From Owenweeksia sp048267305 (GTDB taxonomy: Bacteria; Bacteroidota; Bacteroidia; Flavobacteriales; Schleiferiaceae): a stretch of 64,000 nt of DNA. The notes beneath the pieces were generated by a model. It ran no database searches and had not been told where the DNA came from. It saw only the letters and a list, made by a program, of their open reading frames with translations. The position numbers and the translations under genes were made by a program. The DNA lies in assembly GCA_048267305.1 (NCBI GenBank), contig JBLWXT010000021.1, forward strand, positions 6,705 through 70,704, in the 5' to 3' direction. Shown here one piece after another: positions 34,601 to 42,804 of this stretch (positions are counted from its first letter, which is position 1; each line of letters begins with the position of its first letter).

Positions 34601-35943
34601 TCGGCCGTACGGCAGAAATGAAACTGGTTGATGAAAAAACCGGAATATCACTAGCTACCAACAACGTGCCTTATGGTTCATTCCTAAGAGTGAAGGATGG
34701 TGACAGGTTGAAGAAAGGTGATGTTATTTGTGACTGGGATCCATACAACGCGGTTATCATTTCTGAAACTGCGGGTAACATTAAGTTCAACGATATTGAA
34801 CAAGGTGCTACCTACCGTGTGGAAATCGATGAGCAAACCGGTTTCATGGAGAAGGTAATCTCTGAGAGCCGTAGCAAAAAGATGATTCCTACCATCTCTA
34901 TTGTTGATGCTAAGGGAAATGACTTGAAGCACTATACCCTGCCAGTTGGGGCTCACATTATTGTTGAAGAAGGTGATAAGATTAAAGCAGGTAAAACGCT
35001 GGTTAAAATTCCACGTAAATCTGCCAAATCAGGTGATATTACGGGTGGTCTTCCTAGGGTAACCGAACTTTTTGAAGCTCGTAACCCTTCTAACCCAGCT
35101 GTGGTTTCTGAAATTGATGGTGTAGTTTCTTATGGTAAAATTAAGCGTGGAAACCGCGAAATTGCTGTAGAAAGCCGTACCGGAGAAATCAAGAAATATC
35201 TGATCAACCTTAGTAAGCAAATCCTTGTACAGGAAAATGACTTTGTAAGAGCTGGTATGCCACTTTCTGATGGTGCTATCACTCCTGCTGACATTCTTGC
35301 TATTCAGGGACCAAACAGGGTTCAGGAGTATCTTGTAAATGAAGTACAGGAAGTTTACCGACTACAGGGTGTGAAGATTAACGATAAGCACTTTGAGGTA
35401 ATCGTTCGCCAAATGATGCGTAAGGTTGAAATTCAGGATCCGGGTGATACCATGTTCCTTGAAGGAAACCTTGTTCACAAGAATGACTTCATCAAACAAA
35501 ATGACTGGATTTTTGACAAGAAGGTTGTAATGGAAGCTGTAGACTCTGAAAACCTGAAACCAGGACAGATTATTACAGCACGTAAATTAAGAGATGAAAA
35601 CTCTCTACTTCGTAGAGCTGATAAGCAATTAGTAGTGGCTCGTGATGCCCATCCAGCAACGGCTCGTCCGGTGTTGCAAGGTATTACCAGAGCATCACTT
35701 CAAACTAAGTCGTTTATCTCTGCTGCATCATTCCAGGAAACTACTAAAGTATTGAACGAAGCTGCTGTAAACGGTAAGCGCGATACATTGGAAGGCTTGA
35801 AGGAAAATGTGATCGTTGGTCATAAAATCCCGGCAGGTACTGGATTGAAGCAATACGAGAAGATCATCGTAGGTTCTCAGGAAGATTACGATCGCCTGAA
35901 AGCCAGCGAAGAAGTAGAGGAAGTTGAAGAAGTAAAAAGTTAA
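31624..35943 (+). CDS. rpoC: DNA-directed RNA polymerase subunit beta-prime
   Basis: A 1439-residue protein. First zinc site [20 protein letters not shown], catalytic Mg-binding [12 protein letters not shown] near residue 480, second zinc site around [13 protein letters not shown], trigger-loop region [16 protein letters not shown]. The end is an acidic tail ([12 protein letters not shown]). With beta it forms the polymerase active centre. The DUF3467 gene starts three bases after its stop codon. Confidence 0.99.
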   Translation: [1439 protein letters not shown]

Positions 35944-35946
35944 GAG

Positions 35947-36273
35947 ATGGCTGACGAAAAGCAAGTTCACGAAATAAAAGAAGGCCAAATTAACGTAGAG
36001 TTGAGCGAGGAGATAGCGGAAGGAGTTTACTCCAACCTTGCTATCATCAATCACTCAGCCAGCGAGTTTGTACTTGACTTTATAAAGATCATGCCCGGGG
36101 TACCCAAGGCTCGTGTAAAATCGAGAATTGTACTTACCCCACAGCATGCCAAGCGCTTTTTAAGAGCTATGCAGGATAATGTAGCCCGCTTTGAAGCCCA
36201 ACACGGGGAAATAAAAGATGTGGAGCAACCCAATATTCCCTTGAATTTTGGAGGACCTACAGGACAGGCTTAG
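35947..36273 (+). CDS. DUF3467 protein following rpoC
   Basis: A 108-residue protein with INVELSEEIAEGVYSNLAII, then NHSASEFVLDFIKIMPGVPK and SRIVLTPQHAKRFLRAMQDN: a DUF3467 member. It begins 3 bases after the rpoC stop codon, so it is almost certainly co-transcribed and perhaps translationally coupled with rpoC. Such a gene after rpoC is common in Bacteroidota. The molecular role is unknown; context suggests a link to RNA polymerase or transcription. Confidence 0.9.
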   Translation: MADEKQVHEIKEGQINVELSEEIAEGVYSNLAIINHSASEFVLDFIKIMPGVPKARVKSRIVLTPQHAKRFLRAMQDNVARFEAQHGEIKDVEQPNIPLNFGGPTGQA

Positions 36274-36296
36274 GTTTTTTAGACACTAGACTTTAG

Positions 36297-36357
36297 TCCC
36301 GATAACTATCGGGATAGATATTAAAAACCCCAATCTCGAAAGAGGTTGGGGTTTTTT
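36297..36357 (+). terminator. Terminator of the rpoBC operon
   Basis: A TCCCGAT/ATCGGGA hairpin (36297-36314) followed by a stronger one, AACCCCAATCTC-GAAA-GAGGTTGGGGTT (36326-36353), with a T run (to 36357). The second hairpin belongs to a 51-bp direct repeat with a copy at 39131-39181. Confidence 0.9.
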
Positions 36358-36366
36358 GGGTTTTAC
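36316..36366. repeat. 51-bp direct repeat, left copy
   Basis: 49 of 51 bases match the right copy at 39131-39181 without gaps. It spans the rpoBC terminator hairpin and its flank. The two copies enclose exactly two genes (36471-39118). Confidence 0.9.
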
Positions 36367-36470
36367 CACCTTACAGCAAATTAAGGGTTATGTAATTTTT
36401 GTAAAATCATAGATGTAAGTATATTTTTACTAAATCACCAGTATTATTAACTTTTCAAAATTTTATTATT

Positions 36471-37511
36471 ATGAAAACAAAAATGACGTTCCTCACTGCG
36501 GTGGGGGTTAGCTTCTTAATCGGGGCTGGGTGTAGTAAAGCAGAATTATCAAAATCCACCGGCCCAATTACAGAGATGCAGAAAAAGGGTGCCTCTGAAG
36601 ATTTTCCTTATGAAATTTATGAGCCTCAAGGTGAAGGTGAAATTTATGAGCAACTTGAGGATGGACTGTTAGAATTGTTTGATGAAAATTCAACGATTAC
36701 CAATGTTGGGATAGCTGAGGCTGTCTGGCTGTGGGAAACCGGTGTTAACTATATGCTTTATCCTGATACTGCTACAGAGGATAATGTTGATTTTATTGCA
36801 GATGGAGGCTATTCCATTGAACGCAATATTACTTTGGCAACCGATGGGAGTACCTTGAGTGCTTCAGATTTAAAGCACCAAATTCAATTGACGTATGAAG
36901 AAGCCGAGCAGGAAATCCCAACTGGTGCAATGCTGGCATGTTTGGATGTACAATATATTAAGCAGGAGACAGGAACCATAACCTTTACGGTTAAAACCAA
37001 TTGGTACAATTTTGTATATGGAATAGTTGGGCAGGCGACCGTTAACTCCGCTACCATTTCTAAAAGAGTGGGGTACGCGACAATTTGTGGCGTTACATAT
37101 ACACAAGCATCTTGGAAAGAAGCTCAGGTAAATGTTTGGAAGTCATTACCGAAAAGAGCTACTGCTACAAATATTGTTGAATTTAATACCTCAGTAAATG
37201 TTAGCCATCATAAATATATTGATGGGACTTATCTACCGGGAAATATAAATGCCTTGGATGCATTGCATTTACCACCATGTTCACCACTTTCATGTTTGAG
37301 TGTGACTCAACAGAATAGCTATTCCCAGGAAATTAGGGATAGGCTTGCTGCTAAAATGAATACAAATGAATTCTTTCAGGTAGTTCAATACCTTCGTATT
37401 GATGAAAATACTCTTCAAAATTTAAATACCTGCCAGTGGGGTTTTCAAGTAAATCTGGGTAATCGAGTGAATGGTCCATTGGATCGTGTACGAGGTCCTG
37501 TATTATTTTAG
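36471..37511 (+). CDS. Putative lipoprotein of unknown function
   Basis: A 346-residue protein with a lipoprotein signal (MKTKMTFLTAVGVSFLIGAG followed by the lipobox Cys, then SKAELSK). The mature part has an N-terminal acidic low-complexity stretch (EIYEPQGEGEIYEQLEDGLL) and no recognised domain. Several cysteines occur (LACLDVQ, ATICGV, PPCSPLSCLSV). It is followed after 50 bases by a T9SS cargo gene, and both lie between copies of a 51-bp repeat, which suggests they arrived or were duplicated together. Function unknown. Confidence 0.75.
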   Translation: MKTKMTFLTAVGVSFLIGAGCSKAELSKSTGPITEMQKKGASEDFPYEIYEPQGEGEIYEQLEDGLLELFDENSTITNVGIAEAVWLWETGVNYMLYPDTATEDNVDFIADGGYSIERNITLATDGSTLSASDLKHQIQLTYEEAEQEIPTGAMLACLDVQYIKQETGTITFTVKTNWYNFVYGIVGQATVNSATISKRVGYATICGVTYTQASWKEAQVNVWKSLPKRATATNIVEFNTSVNVSHHKYIDGTYLPGNINALDALHLPPCSPLSCLSVTQQNSYSQEIRDRLAAKMNTNEFFQVVQYLRIDENTLQNLNTCQWGFQVNLGNRVNGPLDRVRGPVLF

Positions 37512-37561
37512 TTAGTAATTTGTCGGAAGGGCTAACACCCTTCCATCCCTTTTTTAAAAGT

Positions 37562-39118
37562 ATGTATCGAATATTCTTTTGGTTTTTTCTTTGTTTGAGT
37601 TCGCTATGTCAAGGTCAATTATTAGAGACTTACTTTCATACCGATACCTTCACCGCATCTTCAACCACCGCTATTTTGGGAAATCATATTTATATGAATA
37701 AAGCCAAGGGTGGGCTATTTGATTTTTACCTGACAAACCAGCAAGTGTTTAAATTGAATATAGATTTAAAGGTTATTGATAGTTTAGACCTACAATCCAC
37801 TTTCAATATTCCGGCTGGCCATTACACGTACTGTCATAAACTGAGAACTACGGGGGAGAACGAACTGGTTGGCATTCTTAACGAAAGATATGAGCGGGTT
37901 GCCAATGGAAAAACCGTTTTCCATTCCAAAATGCATGTCTTTGTTTTAGACTCTAATTTGATGGTGAAGAATCAGTTTACTTTCAATAGCGACTCTGTTT
38001 ACCTAAGGCTGAACGAAGTAGATGTAAACCAAGATACATTATACTTTACCGGTTTTGTTACCGATACCTTTTTTAAAAACCTGCGTAACATTATGGTGAA
38101 GAGCAATAAAAGTGGCAGTTATTCAAAGGCACAAATTTATAGTCCATCACTTTTTGTTGACAACCCTTTGCTGGATCACCTCTACTTTAAAGGGGATAAG
38201 ATTTTTGCAAGTCTTGCCTCTTCCTTTAATGGGGCTGACAGGTTTGTTATTTTAGATAAGCAATTAAATTTCATAAAGAGTATCATTCCCAGAGATACAT
38301 TACAGCCCTTATTCTTCTTTCCAGCTTCAGGCTATTTTGTTGAGGATGGTAGTGGTGGTCTGTGTTTCATCAGCTCTCTTGGCTTAGTAAAGCAACCTGA
38401 CCCATCCCATCCCGCATACCCCGGTACCATTCCCTATTTTACTATGGGTGTAGGGCAACTTGATTCATCCTTAAATGTGCTTAGAATTGACAGCTTTCCA
38501 TTTAGCGGATTTGACTGGGGTTACTATATAAACCCCAAACCCTCGTTTGATGCTCTGGATTATAATAAGGCCGATAGTGTCATCATGATAATGCCGGGGC
38601 AAGAGATATCTACAGGAAACTTTTCACTTCAGGATAGCAATGATATGTACATCTACAATTACAATGCGGTTACCAAAACCATGAACTGGATAAAGGTGTA
38701 TAACAATGGTTACTCCAATAGTATGGTTTCAGCAGTTGAGGCGCTGCCGGGCAACCGCTACCTTATCATGCTCAATGAGTACAATTGGGATAAGTACAAC
38801 TATCCCAACACTTCTATTCACCTAATGATTTTGGATAGTAAAGGGAATATAGTGGGCAATGAGGAGCATCCCTATCTGAGAAATCATCTCACTGTTTATC
38901 CCAACCCCTTTGGTAATGAACTAAGGGTAGAGGGCTTGCCAGAACGGGCAAGGCCTTTTACTTACAAACTGTATGAAATGAGCGGTAAAGAAATGGAAGC
39001 AGGGCAGATTGATGGAAACAACATTGTTAAAACGGAAAACTTACAATCGGGCAGTTTCATCCTCCAAATATTGGATGGGGGCAAGGTGTACCAAAATATA
39101 CCCGTGATAAAGAAATAG
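37562..39118 (+). CDS. Secreted protein with T9SS sorting domain
   Basis: 518 residues from the ATG at 37562, chosen because it gives a proper signal peptide (MYRIFFWFFLCLSSLCQGQ); an ATG 42 bases upstream would put 14 extra residues before it. The body is beta-rich with no enzyme motif. The C-terminal part (HLTVYPNPFGNELRVEG, YKLYEMSGKEM, SGSFILQI and a Lys-rich end) is a type A T9SS sorting domain. The layout resembles the protein at 916-2616. It may work with the lipoprotein encoded just upstream; that is inference. Confidence 0.85.
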   Translation: MYRIFFWFFLCLSSLCQGQLLETYFHTDTFTASSTTAILGNHIYMNKAKGGLFDFYLTNQQVFKLNIDLKVIDSLDLQSTFNIPAGHYTYCHKLRTTGENELVGILNERYERVANGKTVFHSKMHVFVLDSNLMVKNQFTFNSDSVYLRLNEVDVNQDTLYFTGFVTDTFFKNLRNIMVKSNKSGSYSKAQIYSPSLFVDNPLLDHLYFKGDKIFASLASSFNGADRFVILDKQLNFIKSIIPRDTLQPLFFFPASGYFVEDGSGGLCFISSLGLVKQPDPSHPAYPGTIPYFTMGVGQLDSSLNVLRIDSFPFSGFDWGYYINPKPSFDALDYNKADSVIMIMPGQEISTGNFSLQDSNDMYIYNYNAVTKTMNWIKVYNNGYSNSMVSAVEALPGNRYLIMLNEYNWDKYNYPNTSIHLMILDSKGNIVGNEEHPYLRNHLTVYPNPFGNELRVEGLPERARPFTYKLYEMSGKEMEAGQIDGNNIVKTENLQSGSFILQILDGGKVYQNIPVIKK

Positions 39119-39130
39119 AATTGAGAATCT

Positions 39131-39181
39131 AGATATTAGAAACCCCAATCTCGAAAGAGGTTGCGGTTTTTTGGGTTTTAC
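39131..39181. repeat. 51-bp direct repeat, right copy, with terminator hairpin
   Basis: Two substitutions against the left copy at 36316-36366. One (G to C) breaks a pair in the terminator stem, leaving AACCCCAA opposite TTGCGGTT, but the T run remains, so it probably still terminates transcription of the T9SS gene. Confidence 0.85.
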
Positions 39182-39228
39182 ATAATTCCAAGCTGATTTA
39201 AGTCATTTTTTGCGCTGCTATACATCGG

Positions 39229-39236
39229 TAGCTTTG
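39229..39236 (+). promoter_or_regulatory. -7 box very close to the radical SAM gene start
   Basis: TAGCTTTG fits TAnnTTTG and ends four bases before the ATG at 39241, so transcription would start on or next to the start codon (leaderless mRNA). A T6G tract about 16 bases upstream may act as the -33 element. Confidence 0.35.
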
Positions 39237-39240
39237 TGGT

Positions 39241-40245
39241 ATGTCAGAAATTACACGTAAGCTAAAGAGCCTGGCCGCAGACCGGCCCCTGGTTTGGAAA
39301 AGCATTAAGAAAGCCCAGGAGATAAAATACGGGGTGCAGTACCATCATTATTATGGGAAGTTCAGTACCAGTAAGGCTTCCGTGTCTGAAATCAACTTGG
39401 AATTTAGCAGTAGTTGCAACTTACGCTGCAAGTTTTGTGCGTTAGACCATTTTAAGCCTAAAACCTACATGTCTTTTGAAGTGCTGGATAGTGTATTTAA
39501 CAACTTGCTTAATGATGATCGGTTTAGCCGTGTAAAAACTATAAATCTCCATAATGGGGGTGAAACCCTGATGCACCCCGAACGCGAAAAACTGTTTGAA
39601 AGAATTAAGTATTACCAGCTTCTGTTTAAAGCCGCTGGAAAACCTTTCCCCAAAATATCAATGCTTACCAATGGTATGCTGTTGAGAGAAAAACTGTCTA
39701 AGGAATTACTTGCCCTTAAACTTATTGATGAAGTTGGCTTTAGCCTGGATGGAGGTAGCCCCGAGGCATTTGAAGATTTGCGTGTAAACGCCAAGTGGGA
39801 GAAGTTTTCTAAAAACGTACGTGATTTTATCCGCTTAAAGCGGGAAATGCAACCTGAACTAAAAACCTTTGGCATTAGTATTATTCCTAAACCCAATGCA
39901 CTCAACAATTCATGGATGCATCCGGATTTTAAGGAAATTACCGAACTGTTGGATTCGGTAGAATACAGACGCCTCCACGATTGGGGCGGAATGGTAGATA
40001 TAGGAGAGAAGCAGGAGGTAAATAAAAAGGGCTGCGACCTGCTGATGAAGCAAATGGTGGTATTACCCAATGGCGATGTATCCGTTTGTTGTAACGATCT
40101 TAATAGCCAGGGCGTGGTGGGTAACGTACTAAAAAATGGCTTGTATGAAATTTACAAAGGCGAGCAGCGCTTGCGCTATGTTACCTATTTACACCAAGGC
40201 CGTAAGAATGAGCTGGAGCTTTGTAAAAATTGTGTGAGTTTTTAG
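39241..40245 (+). CDS. Radical SAM/SPASM-domain protein
   Basis: A 334-residue protein. The radical SAM cluster motif CNLRCKFC is near residue 60, followed by NLHNGGETLMHPE (the GGE SAM-amino-group motif) and ISMLTNGML. The C-terminal third is a SPASM-like domain with a Cys set (GCDLLMKQMVVLPNGDVSVC, C, then LCKNC) for an auxiliary iron-sulfur cluster. SPASM enzymes modify peptides, proteins or glycans. No precursor peptide gene is visible in the 120 bases upstream or 230 bases downstream, so the substrate is unknown. It is convergent with the MbnP-like gene. Confidence 0.9.
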   Translation: MSEITRKLKSLAADRPLVWKSIKKAQEIKYGVQYHHYYGKFSTSKASVSEINLEFSSSCNLRCKFCALDHFKPKTYMSFEVLDSVFNNLLNDDRFSRVKTINLHNGGETLMHPEREKLFERIKYYQLLFKAAGKPFPKISMLTNGMLLREKLSKELLALKLIDEVGFSLDGGSPEAFEDLRVNAKWEKFSKNVRDFIRLKREMQPELKTFGISIIPKPNALNNSWMHPDFKEITELLDSVEYRRLHDWGGMVDIGEKQEVNKKGCDLLMKQMVVLPNGDVSVCCNDLNSQGVVGNVLKNGLYEIYKGEQRLRYVTYLHQGRKNELELCKNCVSF

Positions 40246-40418
40246 TTAAAATCTATTTTACTACTGTCATTAAAATCCGTAGCAGGCAGGCTATTGGCTA
40301 ATTATCCAAATTTTTCAGACCACTGATTGTGAAAAAATAAGTGGGTGTCTAAAAAGTAAATTAAAGCCCTGAGAGTCGCGTTTTTGAAAAACTTCTTAGA
40401 GAGGTATCCGAATCAAAA

Positions 40419-40448
40419 GCGGCTGCCTGATACTTTTCAGGCAGCCGC
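40419..40448. terminator. Strong hairpin between convergent genes
   Basis: GCGGCTGCCTGA / TCAGGCAGCCGC, 12 perfect pairs, loop TACTTT, and an A-rich left side that gives T's for the minus-strand MbnP-like transcript. The rest of 40246-40475 shows no gene. Confidence 0.8.
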
Positions 40449-40475
40449 TAGGTACAATTTGCAAAACCTTCTTTG

Positions 40476-41246
40476 TTATTTTATCTCCTTGTAATACACA
40501 TTACTGAAGAAGTCGGTAGCCATCATTGTAGCTTCAGAACCGGGATCATGAATTCTGCTGAGTACACTTACGCTTTCTGCGCTATGCCATAAACGAGCTG
40601 GGTTTGCTACAAAAACTACCACTGGGGTATTATGGTTAGATACTGTTAATGTTGCATTTGCAAAGCTTGTGAGTTTTGGAGTAACAACATTATTGGTACC
40701 GGAAAATCCACCAAGATGGAAGGCGAATGCTCCATCGCTACTCTGTGGAGATTGTCCCTCTGTTTTTAACATGATGTAGCCCGAATTCCAACTCCAGAAC
40801 ATGCCGTTTGCGGGTGATAAGGCTCCTGTTTGTGCTCCAGATACATTACGTGTACTATCAACACCCAAAGTATATTCCATTGCCACATATTCACCAGTAG
40901 GGATATCTGAGATAACCACTCCAGTGGCATCAGGGCATTTTGTGCATATTATATGATAGCTTTCAGGCTCTTCCCACCAAGTGCCATCTGCTTTTTGCAG
41001 CTTTATATTTGAAAGATAAAAGGCAAATTCAGTAAATGTTAAGGTATCACCTGTTTTTGGATGCACTACCGTTTGATTTATTGCCCAGGGAAGAGCGTTT
41101 GAACCAAACACAAACTCGTATTGAATTTTAACGTTGCCAATATTGTCATCGCTCTTGGTAACATCATCATCCTTATCGCACGATGTAGCTGTAAAAAGCA
41201 ACATTGCAAAACCGAGGATTGAAAGTGATCGAATTAAATTTTTCAT
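40476..41246 (-). CDS. MbnP-family lipoprotein
   Basis: A 256-residue protein with a lipoprotein signal (LLFTATSC). The mature part follows the MbnP-like pattern: VKIQYEFVFGSNALPWAINQ, DTLTFTEFAFYLSNIKLQ, IPTGEYVAMEYTLGVDSTRN, GMFWSWNSGYIMLKTEG and FAFHLGGFSGTNN. MbnP proteins are periplasmic or surface proteins linked to copper handling and usually sit beside the di-haem enzyme MbnH. No MbnH-like or TonB-receptor gene is nearby here, so it is a solitary member. A TonB-independent role is only a guess. Confidence 0.85.
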   Translation of the reverse strand: MKNLIRSLSILGFAMLLFTATSCDKDDDVTKSDDNIGNVKIQYEFVFGSNALPWAINQTVVHPKTGDTLTFTEFAFYLSNIKLQKADGTWWEEPESYHIICTKCPDATGVVISDIPTGEYVAMEYTLGVDSTRNVSGAQTGALSPANGMFWSWNSGYIMLKTEGQSPQSSDGAFAFHLGGFSGTNNVVTPKLTSFANATLTVSNHNTPVVVFVANPARLWHSAESVSVLSRIHDPGSEATMMATDFFSNVYYKEIK

Positions 41247-41322
41247 AGAAAATAATTTTTATTGGTTAATATCTGCGTGCATCTCTAAGATCTTAACCAA
41301 GTTAATTTATATTCGAAAGAAG

Positions 41323-41345
41323 CTTGGTGACTTAAGTTACCCAAG
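41323..41345. promoter_or_regulatory. Imperfect palindrome upstream of the MbnP-like gene
   Basis: CTTGGTGACTT and AAGTTACCCAAG form an inverted repeat centred on ACTTAAGT with one bulged base, 77 bases upstream of the ATG at 41246. Possible operator; the rest of 41247-41520 holds only a terminator. Confidence 0.35.
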
Positions 41346-41433
41346 TTGTAAGTCTACTGTTTTTCGCCATTTTAGTATTGTATGAAAATGGTCAGATATT
41401 GTGTGATTTTTTGGAAGTATTTGGCTCCATTCA

Positions 41434-41466
41434 ATAAAAAAACCGACAGACACTAAGTCCATCGGT
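41434..41466 (-). terminator. Terminator of the M56 sensor gene
   Basis: On the minus strand ACCGATGGAC-TTAGT-GTCTGTCGGT forms ten pairs (two G-T) followed by a T7 run. Confidence 0.8.
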
Positions 41467-41520
41467 TCTTGGTTAAATATAATAAACGTCAATGGGGGAT
41501 AACGCCCACTGGGGTGTTCT

Positions 41521-42804
41521 TCAATTTAACTTTAAGTTAAGAGGAAGGGTGAATTTTACAGAGACCTTTTTGCCATCTTTCATAGCTGGTGCTAGGGAAG
41601 GGAGTTTATGTATTAATCGTATAGCATCGGCACCTGCTTCACCTTTAACAGAGTTTTCTGTGTCTTCAGGAAATTTGGTATCAACATTAACATTATCAAT
41701 TTCTCCAGTTTTTAAGATAACAAAGTGTACAAACATCCGTCCCTCTACTTTTTTGTCATAAGCTTCCTTGGGGTATTTAAAATTCTCCTGCACATGTTTC
41801 ATAATACCTTGTGTGAAGCATTCCATTTGTTCAGCCTTGGAGGCATTGGCATCACACCACTCGAATAAGGGTGGACTATCAGCTTCTGAGATGCCCAAGG
41901 TTTCCTCATTTTTTTGAGGTATTTCTTCCTGCATTATTGTTGTTTCTTTTACCTTGTCGCAAGAGAGTAAAGTCATTCCGGCAAGGAGAGGCACTAAGGC
42001 GAGGTATAGCCATTTAAAGTGCTTTTGGGTTTTCTGTTTGTAAATCATTGTAATTCTTGTTTTAATTAAACTTGAGTTAAAAAACGGATTGGCAGTTCCC
42101 ATGGCCATAGGAGAGAGGTTAATCTCGCTGCCGAATGCACTGCTCAATAAAAGCCGGGCATACTCCTCGCGTGAAGTATTTTCCAATGCCTGCTCATCAG
42201 CCAGGCATTCGTGTATTTGTCTTAGTTCTTTTGCCAATAGGTGCATAAAGGGATTAAACCAGCTTAGTCCTGTTAAAATGCCGTAGTACAAATTATCCCA
42301 GCTGTGGCGCTGCTTTACATGTACCTCTTCATGTTTTATAATGGCGGGTAAATCATTGTTGCCCCTAAGTTCTTCGGGTATTATAATAGCCTTAAAAAAG
42401 GTAAAAGGGCTTTCCGCTTTCGCTGAAAAATATATGTGCCCGCTAGGAGTTGCGTTTTTTAGGATGGCACTTCCTTTTACAATACCTCGCGCTAATCCCA
42501 CAACAAAAAGGATAGTAATAGTCAGGTAACTAATCCAAATCCAGTTAATGGAGTTTGTATGGGCTGTTGGGGCAAGGGCTTGCTGCTGTACCATAATTTC
42601 AGCTAACTGAAATGTAAGCGCTTCGGGTACTATGGTGTTTCCAAGGGATGGTGCCAAAAGAGGTATGAGAGCCGAGGCCAGTGGAATGGCTAACAACAAA
42701 AAACGGTTGGTTTTAAAAAAGCTCATTTGCCTGAACAGCGCTATATATACCAGGTAGAAGATACCTGTAAACAGCACAAAGCGGATGACGAATGCAGTAA
42801 TCAT
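41521..42804 (-). CDS. BlaR1-like M56 membrane metallopeptidase with TonB C-terminal domain
   Basis: A 427-residue protein. Four predicted membrane segments enclose the M56 zinc protease: KHEEVHVKQRHSWDN contains HExxH, and HECLADEQAL downstream supplies the third ligand. After a membrane anchor ending in LLAGMTLLSCDK, the C-terminal 130 residues form a TonB-C domain (FKYPKEAYDKKVEGRMFVHF; IRLIHKLPSLAPAMKDGKKV). Classical BlaR1 has a penicillin-binding sensor instead. It is co-transcribed with the BlaI-like gene (4-base overlap); on signal it would cleave or trigger loss of BlaI. Confidence 0.9.
   Translation of the reverse strand: MITAFVIRFVLFTGIFYLVYIALFRQMSFFKTNRFLLLAIPLASALIPLLAPSLGNTIVPEALTFQLAEIMVQQQALAPTAHTNSINWIWISYLTITILFVVGLARGIVKGSAILKNATPSGHIYFSAKAESPFTFFKAIIIPEELRGNNDLPAIIKHEEVHVKQRHSWDNLYYGILTGLSWFNPFMHLLAKELRQIHECLADEQALENTSREEYARLLLSSAFGSEINLSPMAMGTANPFFNSSLIKTRITMIYKQKTQKHFKWLYLALVPLLAGMTLLSCDKVKETTIMQEEIPQKNEETLGISEADSPPLFEWCDANASKAEQMECFTQGIMKHVQENFKYPKEAYDKKVEGRMFVHFVILKTGEIDNVNVDTKFPEDTENSVKGEAGADAIRLIHKLPSLAPAMKDGKKVSVKFTLPLNLKLN

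Noticed and set aside
37520..37561. Upstream ATG as start of the T9SS protein at 37562
   Set aside because: It would place 14 polar residues before the signal peptide; the ATG at 37562 begins a standard signal sequence.
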